Shown piece after piece: positions 19,057 to 27,480 of a DNA stretch of 64,000 bases. The notes under the pieces were generated by a model that had not been told where the DNA came from, did not search any database, and worked only from the letters and a program-made list of their open reading frames with translations. Location of the stretch: assembly GCF_023277745.1 (NCBI RefSeq), contig NZ_CP086322.1:1550001-1614000 (forward strand), in the 5' to 3' direction. The DNA is from Streptomyces halobius (GTDB lineage Bacteria > Actinomycetota > Actinomycetes > Streptomycetales > Streptomycetaceae). The translations under genes were made by a program, and so were the position numbers. Every line of letters begins with the position of its first letter. Position 1 is the stretch's first letter.

Positions 19057-19420
19057 GCTGCCTCCCGGGTTCGGCCGGTCGAAGAATGCGAGCAAAGTAC
19101 GGACGGGCGTGAAAGGAAGTCAAGAGGCCGGGGGATGCGGTTCGGCCGTTGGCGGGGCCGGTTCAACGCCGGTTCAGGGACCGCTTGAGAGGCCGGTCCG
19201 GAGTCCGGTTCAGGGGCTTGGCGAAGGAGATGAACTGAGTTCTACTGTCAGCGAGTTGACCCCATGCTTCGTTCGGCGATCAAAGCAAGTGACGCCCGTT
19301 CCATATCCCCTGTCCCGTATCCAGCGGAAGCCATACGAACCCGGACACGGCCTCCACCACGCCCGCACCGAACCCGGTTACCGACCCCACACCACGCCCG
19401 TACCGAGCCGAAAGGCCCCC
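19057..19420. promoter_or_regulatory. Divergent promoter region of the ROK and peptide-importer operons
   Basis: A 364-bp gap between divergent starts, so it should carry both promoters and the operator of the ROK regulator. A TTGACC hexamer lies near 19256 in plus orientation within an AT-richer patch (19230-19275). Short direct repeats of the type CGGTTCAGGG occur near 19170 and 19207. No clear palindrome was identified. Confidence 0.35.
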
Positions 19421-20605
19421 ATGACCGCCTCCGACGAGCTGCCCGGCTCCGCCGCGCACGTCCTCGAACTCGTCGCCAGCGGCTCCGCCACCTCCCGCGC
19501 GGACCTCGTACGGGAACTGGGGCTGGCCGCCTCCACCGTCTCCACCCGCGTCCAGGAACTGGTCGACGCCGGGCTGCTGACCGAGTCCGGGGAGGGCGCC
19601 TCGCGCGGCGGCCGTCGGCCGCGGCTGCTGCGGATCGCGACCCAAGGGGCCGTCGCGCTCGCCGCCGACCTGGGCAGCCATCACATCCGTACCGGCGCCG
19701 TGGGGCCGACCGGCAGCACCTGCTTCGATGTCGACGAGCACGCCTTCGATCTGACCGCCGGACCCGAACCCGCCCTGGACGCGCTGGCCGAGCGGCTGGC
19801 GGAGCTGGCCGAGCGGCAGCGCGCGGCCGGCCGGACCGTCCGCGGCGTCGGCATCGGCTTTCCCGGCCCGGTGGACACCGACGGCGGACGGATCATCGCC
19901 CCGTCCCGGATGCCCGGCTGGCATCTCTTCGCGCTGCGCGACCGGCTCACCGACCGCCTCGGCCTGCCGGTGCTGCTCGACAACGACGCCAATATGCTGG
20001 CGCTGGGTGAACATCGCGCCGCCCACCGGAAGCTGCGTCATCTCGTCGTCGTCAAGGCGGGCCGCGGCATCGGCTCCGGCGTCATCAGCCACGGCCGGCT
20101 CTACCGCGGGGCCCGTGGCTCGGCGGGCGACATCAGCCATGTCCGGGTGGACGCTGCCGCCGAGCGCCCCTGTTCGTGCGGCAACATCGGCTGCCTGGAG
20201 ACGGTGGCGAGCGGCGCCGCCATCGCCGCCGCGCTACGCGCCCAGGGCATCGCCGCCGACTCCGCCACCGACATCCTCCGCCTCGTCGAGAACGGCGAAC
20301 CGTATGCCACCACCCTCGTACGGCAGGCCGGCCGGGACATCGGCGCGGTGCTCGCCGTCGTCGTGAACTTCTTCAACCCAGAGGCGGTGATTCTCGGCGG
20401 CGCGCTCTCCGGCGCGGAACCCCTGGTCGCCGCGGTGCGCGGGATGCTCTACGAGCGCTGCCTGCCGATGGCGACCCGCGAACTCACCATCGACGCCGCG
20501 GCCTTCGGCCCGGACGCGGGTCTGCTCGGCGCGGGGCATGCCGCACTGCGCGAGCTCGCGGCGGGAGACGGGCTGCGCTTCCCGGCCGGAAAGCGAGCCC
20601 CATGA
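19421..20605 (+). CDS. ROK-family transcriptional regulator
   Basis: 394 residues: an N-terminal winged helix-turn-helix (about 1-70, ADLVRELGLAASTVSTRVQ) followed by a ROK sugar-kinase-like fold. The kinase fold shows GVGIGFPGPVDTD, LLDNDANMLALGE, the GRGIGSGVI loop and the zinc-binding CSCGNIGCLE (about 250-260). ROK regulators usually sense a sugar or sugar phosphate and repress transport and catabolic genes. ATG at 19421 is the start; upstream in-frame sequence is not coding-like. The next gene begins inside this gene's stop codon (ATGA). Being divergent from the peptide importer and coupled to a peptidase, it probably regulates both operons. Confidence 0.9.
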   Translation: MTASDELPGSAAHVLELVASGSATSRADLVRELGLAASTVSTRVQELVDAGLLTESGEGASRGGRRPRLLRIATQGAVALAADLGSHHIRTGAVGPTGSTCFDVDEHAFDLTAGPEPALDALAERLAELAERQRAAGRTVRGVGIGFPGPVDTDGGRIIAPSRMPGWHLFALRDRLTDRLGLPVLLDNDANMLALGEHRAAHRKLRHLVVVKAGRGIGSGVISHGRLYRGARGSAGDISHVRVDAAAERPCSCGNIGCLETVASGAAIAAALRAQGIAADSATDILRLVENGEPYATTLVRQAGRDIGAVLAVVVNFFNPEAVILGGALSGAEPLVAAVRGMLYERCLPMATRELTIDAAAFGPDAGLLGAGHAALRELAAGDGLRFPAGKRAP

Positions 20606-22191
20606 CCACCACCCCCGAAGCCACCCCAGAAGCCACCCCGGAGGCGGCCCCCAACCGCCGCCTCCGCATCGGTATCGGCGGTATGGCCGTCGAGTCCAGC
20701 CAGTTCTGCCCGCACCGCTCGACGTACGACGACTTCCGCGTCACCCGGGGCGACGCGCTGCTGGCCCGCTACGCCTGGACCCGGCCGGACAGCGATCTGG
20801 CGGAGCTGGTCGAGTGGGTGCCGCTGGTGCACGCCGTCGCGCTGCCCGGCGGCCCCGTCGAGCGGACCGCATACGACCGCATCAAGTCCGAACTCGGCCA
20901 CTTGCTAAGCGAGTCCGGCCCGCTGGACGGCCTGGTTTACGACATCCATGGCGCGATGAGCGTGGTCGGCATGGACGACGCGGAGGCCGATCTGACCGAC
21001 GCCGTACGTGCCGCGACCGGCCCCGACACCCTCATCTCGGCCGCCATGGACCTGCACGGAAATGTGTCCCGCCGCTTCGCCGAACGCCTGGATCTGCTCA
21101 CCGCGCACCGTCTGGCCCCGCACGAGGACGCCTGGGAGACCCGGGAACGGGCCGCCCGTAAGCTCGTCGAGCGGCTGGTCTCCGGGAAGGGCCGCCCGCA
21201 CCGCGCCTGGGTGCAGATCCCCGTCCTCCTCCCCGGTGAGAAGACCAGCACCCGGCTGGAGCCGGCCAAGTCGCTGTACGGACGGCTGGCGTCGGTGGAG
21301 GCGCTCGACGGGATCGTGGACGCGGCGATCTGGGTGGGCTATGCCTGGGCCGATGAGAAGCGCTGCCGGGCCGCCGTCGTAGTCACCGGGGACGGCCCCG
21401 AACCCGCCCTTGTCCAGGCCGAGTCGCTGGCCCGGGAGTACTGGGACGCACGCCGCGACTTCGTCTTCGTCGGCCCGACCGGCGACGCGGACAGCTGTAT
21501 CGCCCGCGCCGTCGCCTCCCCCGCCCGCCCCTTCCTGATCAGCGACTCCGGCGACAACCCGACAGCGGGTGGCGCCGGTGATCTGGCGTATATGCTCGGC
21601 CGGCTGCTGGCCCACGAGGCGCTGGCCGACGGCCGGGTCACCGCGCTGCATCCGGGCATCACCGACCCGAAGGCCGTTGCCGCCTGCTTCGACGCGGGGG
21701 TGGGGGCGGAGGTCGCACTCACCGTGGGCGGCCACGTCAGCGCGGGCACCGGCCCGCACGCCGCGCCGTACGAACTGGCCGGCACCGTCACCGCCCTGGC
21801 AGGCCCGGACGTCGCCGGCTCCGGTGCGTCACGCGACAATCCGGCCTACGACAGCGGCCGGACCGCGGCCGTCACCCACGGCGGTGTGACCGTGGTGCTC
21901 ACGGAGCACCGCAAGCCGTTCCACACCCGCGCGGACTTCGGGGTGCTGGATCCGCTCGCGTACGACCTGGTCGTCGTCAAGATCGGCTATCTGGAGCCGG
22001 AGCTGTACGCGATGGCCGCGGACTGGCTGCTCGCGCTCACCCCGGGCGGGGTGGACCAGGACCTGCTGCGGCTGGGCCATCACAGGGTGCTGCGGCCGCT
22101 GTACCCGTTCGACGACGAGGGCTTCGAGGAGCCGGACCTTACGCCCGTACTTCTCCAGCCCGTCAGCCGCCCCCGACGGCCGCCCCGCTAG
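20602..22191 (+). CDS. M81-family metallopeptidase (MlrC/microcystinase C type)
   Basis: A 529-residue zinc-dependent peptidase related to MlrC, which finishes the degradation of the cyclic peptide microcystin. The N-terminal MlrC domain shows GGMAVESSQFCPH, YDIHGAMSVVGMDDAE and the zinc-ligand segment AAMDLHGNVS (about 147-156) with AHRLAPHEDAWETR. The C-terminal MlrC domain includes SDSGDNPTAGGAGD and FDAGVGAEVALTVGG. Residues 4-16 are an ATPEATPEATPEA repeat. The start overlaps the ROK stop (ATGA), so the two are coupled. With the divergent peptide importer it suggests uptake and cleavage of a specific, perhaps modified, peptide (inference). Confidence 0.88.
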   Translation: MTTTPEATPEATPEAAPNRRLRIGIGGMAVESSQFCPHRSTYDDFRVTRGDALLARYAWTRPDSDLAELVEWVPLVHAVALPGGPVERTAYDRIKSELGHLLSESGPLDGLVYDIHGAMSVVGMDDAEADLTDAVRAATGPDTLISAAMDLHGNVSRRFAERLDLLTAHRLAPHEDAWETRERAARKLVERLVSGKGRPHRAWVQIPVLLPGEKTSTRLEPAKSLYGRLASVEALDGIVDAAIWVGYAWADEKRCRAAVVVTGDGPEPALVQAESLAREYWDARRDFVFVGPTGDADSCIARAVASPARPFLISDSGDNPTAGGAGDLAYMLGRLLAHEALADGRVTALHPGITDPKAVAACFDAGVGAEVALTVGGHVSAGTGPHAAPYELAGTVTALAGPDVAGSGASRDNPAYDSGRTAAVTHGGVTVVLTEHRKPFHTRADFGVLDPLAYDLVVVKIGYLEPELYAMAADWLLALTPGGVDQDLLRLGHHRVLRPLYPFDDEGFEEPDLTPVLLQPVSRPRRPPR

Positions 22192-22245
22192 AGCCCGTCC
22201 GACGGGGCAGGCCGCTTCCGCGTTGCCCCTCCCGGACAGTCCGCA

Positions 22246-22509
22246 TCACCCGCCCATGAGGGTGCCGAGCAGCCCCTTAGGGGAAGAGGAGCTGTCAGAC
22301 CCCGTCCCGGCCTCGCCGCCCGGCCCCTGTGATCCCTTGCCCACAGAGGAGCCGGAGACGTCCTCCCCGAAGCCCGTACCGGAGCCGGACCCGAAACCCG
22401 TACCGGAGCTGGAGAAGCCCGGGGAGTGATCAGCGGCGGCGATGCCCGCGCCGCCGAGCAGGGCGGCGGTGGCCAGGGTCACCGCGGAGAGCGTGGTCCG
22501 GATACGCAT
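22246..22509 (-). CDS. Small secreted Gly/Ser-rich protein
   Basis: An 87-residue protein with a clear signal peptide (residues 1-26, ending GGAGIAAADH). The mature part is low-complexity and Gly/Ser-rich (GTGFGSGSGTGFGEDVSG) with a short hydrophobic tail (LLGTLMGG). GAGGAGG lies six bases upstream of the ATG at 22509. Resembles small secreted proteins common in Streptomyces. No domain or function recognised. Confidence 0.75.
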   Translation of the reverse strand: MRIRTTLSAVTLATAALLGGAGIAAADHSPGFSSSGTGFGSGSGTGFGEDVSGSSVGKGSQGPGGEAGTGSDSSSSPKGLLGTLMGG

Positions 22510-22690
22510 GAATCCTCCTCAAAGCCAGACAGTGATCAATCTCTGTCCTTCCCCTCACCGTGCCCGCGATATGACGTGAGCCCAAAGATCACCCCACTGG
22601 ACTCTTGCGCAGCCTGGTCTCTTCGCCGCCTGCCGGTCCTCGTGGCGCACAGGGCAAGGCGGACACGAGCCATCGGGCAGGTCCTAGCTA

Positions 22691-22730
22691 GGGGTGTTCA
22701 CGCAGGGGTGTTCACGCAGGGGTACTCGCC
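22691..22730. repeat. 14-bp tandem repeat
   Basis: GGGGTGTTCACGCA occurs twice back to back (22691-22704, 22705-22718), followed by a diverged third unit (GGGGTACTCGCC). It lies just downstream of the minus-strand HTH pseudogene. Downstream, GGGGG (about 22734) and CCCCC (about 22750) could form a short stem. Confidence 0.7.
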
Positions 22731-22757
22731 TAAGGGGGTTGGCCTAGGGATGTCCCC

Positions 22758-23835
22758 CTAAGCCTCAATCCTCCGGCGCCGCCCCACACGGGCCTCGCCG
22801 ACGGTGGCGGGTGTGATCCACCCGGCCGACACCACCAGCTTCCAGTCGACGGGGCGGATCTCCAGCAGCCCGGCCGCCTCGTCCGACCTCACCAGCCGGT
22901 CGCCGGCCACCCGCTGGCACAGCACCTCGTCGGCCGCGAGCACCTGAAGCCCCTCCAGCGGATACCGCCCGCCGGGCCCTGCCGTGATCCGGTCCTCACC
23001 GGCGGCCTTCTCCAGCTCGCCACGCGTCCAGCCGATGTGCTCGGCCGCCTCATCCGGCGGCAGGCTCACCGCGCACCACGCCTGCCACTGCGCACTCGAT
23101 CGGGCCTCGCGCTCCAGCCGCTCGGCGACGATGCCGGCTAGCACCTCCTTCCCGGCCGCCGACAGGGTCTTCGCGTCGCGGACCGAGTACAGCTCGTGTC
23201 CCGAGTACTCACCGACGACGCGCAGGAAGCCGCGCCCGGCCAGCTCCGGTACATCGCCGGCGACGATGGCGAGGTCGGTCGCCGGCGCCAGGACCTCCTC
23301 GGCCATCCGGCGCGTACCGAGCCCTTCCCGGTGGGCGATCGCCTCTCGCAGTTCCCCGACACGGCCGGCGAGTTCGTCGGCCACTGTGCGGCTCCACCCC
23401 TTCGAGCAGGTCCGCTGGGGGACGATCCCGAGTTCCTGGCCGCGGGTGACCATCCACGGCTCGTTTTCCAGTTCGGCCGCCAGCTGTCCGCGGTTGACCA
23501 CCGCCGGCCTGCTGCCCGCTGCCAATGCCCCGCCACCGGGGTCCCCTCCGCCCGGAGGTCGGTCACGTCCACGGTCGCGGTCCACACGGTCGCCCCAGGC
23601 CCCGGCACTTCCGCCGGCACATCGTCCGCGTCCCGGTCCGAGTCGAAGATCACGCGCAATGCGCTGAAGACGGTGTGCGCGTCCTCGGTCGCGCAGCTGT
23701 CGACCTCCACCATGACCTCGGCCGAGGGGTGTTCCGCGTGTTTCTCCTGCCCCGTGCGCCTTCCTGTGCCGGGCGCCTCTCCTGTCCCGTGCGTGTTCCC
23801 TGTCCCGCGTGCTTCTCCTGTTCCGCGCTGTTCAC
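22758..23835 (-). pseudogene. Hypothetical regulator-like gene with two frame breaks
   Basis: The most likely start is GTG at 23835, with AGGAAGG upstream. The first 25 residues are a hexapeptide-type repeat (AEQEKHAGQGTR) coded by 18-bp units. One unit (23754-23770) is only 17 bp and shifts the frame. The next frame reads SAEVMVEVDSCATEDAHTVF and then DVPAEVPGPGATVWTATVDV, and is lost near 23510, again by a net 1-nt deletion. The last frame gives about 250 residues: alpha-helical, with a segment resembling helix-turn-helix (PDEAAEHIGWTRGELEKAAG). No firm family; the gene looks like a soluble DNA-binding or plasmid-type protein. As sequenced it cannot make a full-length product. Confidence 0.6.
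23736..23824 (-). repeat. 18-bp imperfect tandem repeat, five units
   Basis: Units of the type GGAACAGGAGAAGCACGC run from 23824 down to 23736 on the minus strand. Lengths are 18, 18, 18, 17 and 18. The array encodes a hexapeptide repeat at the N-terminus of the gene around it; the 17-base unit causes its first frame break. Confidence 0.75.
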
Positions 23836-24072
23836 TGTGGGGCCTTCCTCTGGGAGCCGAACGCTTCCAGACTCGCCCGCCGGCCCGGTGTGTGCGACCT
23901 GAGACTCGAACGAGTGGTTTGAACGGACGCAAGGCCACAATGCACCCCACAGAAACTACTCTGTGTAGCCAGAACCCGCGCGGAGTGAACGCTCTGTAAG
24001 AACGGGCTTGTGGCGGCCGCCCGAACTGCCGCCCCCACACCACCGCCACTGCCACCTACGGGAGAGCTTCCG

Positions 24073-24889
24073 TTGACCAGTACCGTCATCGACCACCACG
24101 CCACCGGCTACAGCCTCGACCACGCACTGAGCATGGCCCGTGCCGCCGAACTCGCCTACAAGGACGAGAAGACCGTCGAAGCCACGGCCCACGAGTGGGG
24201 TTTCGACCGAGTGCGCCACCACCACACCACGTTCCGTCCGCCGTTCCCGCTGGAGGACACCCAGGCGTACACCCTCGCCGGGAACGACATGATCATCACC
24301 GCCTTCCGGGGGACGGAGCCCGCGCAGCTGCGCGACTGGCTGTCCGACGCCACCACGCCGCCCTGGCCGGGCCCCGGCGGCAAGGGGTTCGTCCACTACG
24401 GCTTCGCTGAGGCACTGGACAGCATTTGGCCACAGGTCCTTGCCGCTATCCAGGAGTTCCGCGACAACAACCAGACGGTGGTTCACGGGCCACAGCCTCG
24501 GCGGGGCGCTGGCGATGCTCGCCGGTGCCCGGCTGCATTTCGAAGAGCCGAACCTGACGGCCGACGGCATCTACACCTTCGGCCAGCCCCGCACCTGCGA
24601 CCGGCTACTGGCGCGGGAGTTCGACGCGGCCTTCACCAACCGCCTGTACCGCTTCGCGAACAACAACGACATCGTGCCCCAACTCCCGCCGGAGCCGGCG
24701 TTCCACCACGTCGCCGCCCTGCGGTACATCGACTCCAAGGGCGCCGTGCACGATGCCATGCCGGTCGTCAGCGGCCTGTTCGACCGTGCCAAGGGACTCA
24801 CCGCCGACGCGTTCGCACCGGCTTCCGACGGCATCCGCGACCACCTCATGAAGGCGTACATCAAGGCGTTGGAGAAGGCCAGCGGCTGA
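24073..24889 (+). pseudogene. Class 3 lipase family gene with one frameshift
   Basis: An alpha/beta-hydrolase of the fungal-lipase-like class 3 family, about 271 residues if joined. The first part (AAELAYKDEK, then MIITAFRGTEPAQLRDWLSD) runs to about 24478, where the frame changes by +1 (or -2) at ACGGTGG. The second frame continues with the nucleophile elbow WFTGHSLGGALAMLAGARLH, then FGQPRTCD and the catalytic His region AFHHVAALRYID. TTG at 24073 is preferred because GGGAGAG precedes it; an upstream GTG at 24010 adds only a Pro-rich stretch. No signal peptide, so it is presumably cytoplasmic. If the shift is a sequencing error the enzyme is intact. Confidence 0.82.
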
Positions 24890-25173
24890 CGAGCGGTAGG
24901 GAGCCAACCGGCCCGCCCCGGGGGCCGTCCGCCGGCACTGGGGAGCGAGGCCGGGTGGAAGGGGGTGCCCCGGGCGGCAGGGGTTGCCCAGGGATGGGTG
25001 GCGGCGTGCTGATCCGGCGGTGGGGCGATCCGGCGTCGCGCCGATCTGGCGTCGTGCCAATCAGGCGGCAGGCAACTGGCGGAGTCGGAGGTGGAGGCGG
25101 TGGGTGGGTTGGGGGGAGGGCCCCCGGGGGAGGAGCACAAGGGAGAAATGGCGGGCCCCGACCCTCGTCGGCT

Positions 25174-25563
25174 TCAGATCGGCCGCGTCAGGTTGACCGC
25201 GTTGCCGTCCGGGTCCTGGATGTGGGCGACCCGCTGGCCCCACGGCATGTCGTTCGGCGGACCGAGCACCGTGCCGCCCAGGGGCGCCACCCGTTCCAGG
25301 AGAGCGTCCACGTCCTTGACGGTGATGCTGAGCAGGATGCGCGTCGGGCTGCCGGTCTCGGCTTTCTCGTCCGCCACGATGCCGAGATCGCCGTCGCCGA
25401 CCCGAAGCCCCACGAAGAACACCGGGCCCTCTTCGGGGACGCGGCTGGTCTGCTCGGCGCCAAGAAGGTCGGCGTAGAAGCGCTGCAGACGATCGAGGTC
25501 GGGGGTGACGATGATCGGCTGGACGGTGGCGGGGGCATCGGCGGAGGGGGTGGTGGCCGGCAT
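25174..25563 (-). CDS. VOC (glyoxalase/bleomycin-resistance) family protein
   Basis: A single-domain vicinal-oxygen-chelate protein of 129 residues. It has the two beta-alpha-beta-beta-beta halves: TVQPIIVTPDLDRLQRFYAD, LLGAEQTSRVPEEGPVFFVG, then LLSITVKDVDALLERV and AHIQDPDGNAVNL. AGGAGG lies six bases before the ATG at 25563. Family members include dioxygenases, glyoxalases, isomerases and drug-binding proteins; nothing here identifies the substrate. Confidence 0.88.
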   Translation of the reverse strand: MPATTPSADAPATVQPIIVTPDLDRLQRFYADLLGAEQTSRVPEEGPVFFVGLRVGDGDLGIVADEKAETGSPTRILLSITVKDVDALLERVAPLGGTVLGPPNDMPWGQRVAHIQDPDGNAVNLTRPI

Positions 25564-25767
25564 TTCTGTCCTCCTGGGGTGAGGTCGGTTGCGGTGGGCC
25601 CGGCTGTTTCCGGTCGTTCTTTGCAGAGATAGGACCTCACCCAAGTGGCTGACTCATCGGTCGGGAGGCGGCGTGTTTTCCGGAGGGGCCACTTGTGGCA
25701 GATGGCCTACCTCTCGGTACGTGCCCTCGCCCACCTCCGTACGTCCCCTCACGGACACGCAGCCGCT

Positions 25768-26235
25768 TCAGGGCAGCGTGGCTCCTTCGACGGTATGCGC
25801 GTACGCCTGCGCCTGCGGCGTGAGCGCGGAGCCCGGCCGGTCGGACGGGGCGGTGAACGTGACGTCGGCCGCCCTCGCCACGATTTCGACCTCGTCACCG
25901 AGGGCCCACTCGGCGGCCCGGGAGGACATGGCGGCCGGGACCGTCTCACTGATGCCGGGGCTGCCGGAATGTCGTACGTGGCGTGGCCGTCGTGCGACAG
26001 GACGACACGGAAGCCCGGCGCCAGAGCCGTGCGCGCGGTCGCGGCGACACACATCTCGGACAGCACACCGCAGACGGCCAGCGCCTGGACGCCGTCACCG
26101 GTGAGCAGGGGGCCCAGCGGGGTGTCCTCGAAGCCGTCGTCGTCCGTCTTGCGGACCACGGTCTCCCGGGGGCCGGGCTCGATGGGCAGATGGAGATGCC
26201 AGCCGGGAGTGTCCGGCTCATCGACGGCTCCGGCC
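25768..26235 (-). pseudogene. Isochorismatase-like hydrolase, N-terminus missing, frameshifted
   Basis: The C-terminal two thirds of a cysteine hydrolase (isochorismatase family). It starts abruptly at about 26235 with DEPDTPGWHLHLPI, fused in frame to a truncated IS1380 transposase. It keeps the catalytic Cys block (CGVLSEMCVAATARTAL) and SHDGHATYDIPAAP. It loses frame near 25965 in a run of four C (five would restore it) and continues as ISETVPAAMSSRAAEWALGD to a stop at 25768. The N-terminal part with the catalytic Asp is absent, so the fragment should be inactive even without the frameshift. It marks a deletion that removed the end of the IS and the start of this gene. Confidence 0.8.
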
Positions 26236-27358
26236 AGGGGCCCGGATTTGCCGTCGGCGATGGCCTGTTCGACGGTCGCGTGCTGCCGGTGCTGAGCTTC
26301 GGCCTCGGTGAGCGGGGCGGGGTTGTCGGTGAAGACGGGGTGGTAGCACCAGGCGGGGAACAGCTCGCCCTGCTCGCCCACGACGGCGGGCTTGGCCAGG
26401 TCGCGGACCCGTCGCACGATCAGGCGCGCGGTGACCTGCTCGGCCTTCTTCCGTCCGGTGAAGGCGGTGTAGGCGGGGATCTCGGCGATATCGGCGTCGT
26501 AGATCATCTCGCCGGTGTCCGGGTCCACCACCCCGGTGGGGTAGTTGATCTGCTGCCAGGCGTCGTCTGCGATACCGGCGATGGCCGCGTGGATGGAGGG
26601 ATTGATGCCCGTGACGACGGAGAAGCGGGCTCCACGGCGTCGGCAGGCGACGATGACGTCGGCGTTGTAGAACGTGGAGTCGCCGCGCACCAACAGCGTG
26701 CCGGTGCAGCCGGTTTCGCGGGCGGTGGTGATGGCCTCGGCGATCGGCTTCGGTGCCCCGCGCACATCGGCTGACCGGCCCTGCCGCAGCCTGACGGCGG
26801 CGATGCCGGACGTGCGGTGGGGGTGGAGACGGTGGCCAGCAGAGGATGCAGGGTGCGTATCCCCTTGAATCTGCCGACCTGTGCACCTTGTTTCGTGCGG
26901 CCGTAGACCCGTTTGTGGGTGGAGTCGACGTCCACAAAGGCCAGGTCGGCGGATCCGGGCAGCAGCGGGGTGCGCACGGCCAGGCGGGCGAGGAACTGCC
27001 GGTGGGCAGCGTGGAGCTGGAGGGTGTGGCCATGGGTGAACGAGCGCAGGAACGTGCCCAGCGTTGACGGCGCACGGATACCGGAGAACAAGACCGGCAT
27101 CGCCCCGTGCCGCAGCAAGGCGGCGTCATCGATGCTGTCCGCCCCAGCGCACATCGCCGCCACCAGCGACATCACCTTCGCCACCGGATTCGCCCCGCCA
27201 CCGTTGTCCGCCCCCTTGATCCGGACTGCCTGTTCCACCAGATCCGGCAGGCCGGCTTTCTCAGCGAGGCGGATCACCGGGACCAGCCCAGCGTCCGCGA
27301 CCAGATTCGGCTCATCGAACACAGCGTGGACCGCCGCGGGCGTATGGGAAACTTGCAT
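26236..27358 (-). pseudogene. IS1380-family transposase, truncated and frameshifted
   Basis: About 374 residues of a DDE transposase that is normally about 450-470. The start MQVSHTPAAVHAVFDEPNLV (ATG 27358) is typical of the actinobacterial IS1380 group. The first frame runs through FVDVDSTHKRVYGRTKQGAQ to about 26800. A net 1-nt deletion moves it to the frame reading IAAVRLRQGRSADVRGAP, LLVRGDSTFYNADVI (catalytic Asp) and TVEQAIADGKSGPLA (catalytic Glu region). It then runs in frame into the isochorismatase remnant at about 26235, so the last roughly 90 residues and the right inverted repeat are missing. Confidence 0.85.
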
Positions 27359-27480
27359 CTCGGAAGTGCCTTGCCGATCGTGCGTGCTGGAAGCCTGAAG
27401 AACTCCCATCATCGCAGGTCACAAGGCACTTCTCTGTTTTCCCAGACGTTATCCACAGACAACGAACCAGTGGATCGAGG
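26236..27480 (-). mobile_element. IS1380-family insertion sequence remnant
   Basis: Spans the truncated transposase and its leader. An inverted repeat AAGTGCCTTG (about 27363-27372) / CAAGGCACTT (about 27422-27431) brackets the region just upstream of the transposase start and could form an RNA hairpin that limits read-through translation. The left end must lie before the MFS stop at 27481. The right end is deleted. Exact terminal inverted repeats could not be assigned. Confidence 0.65.
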
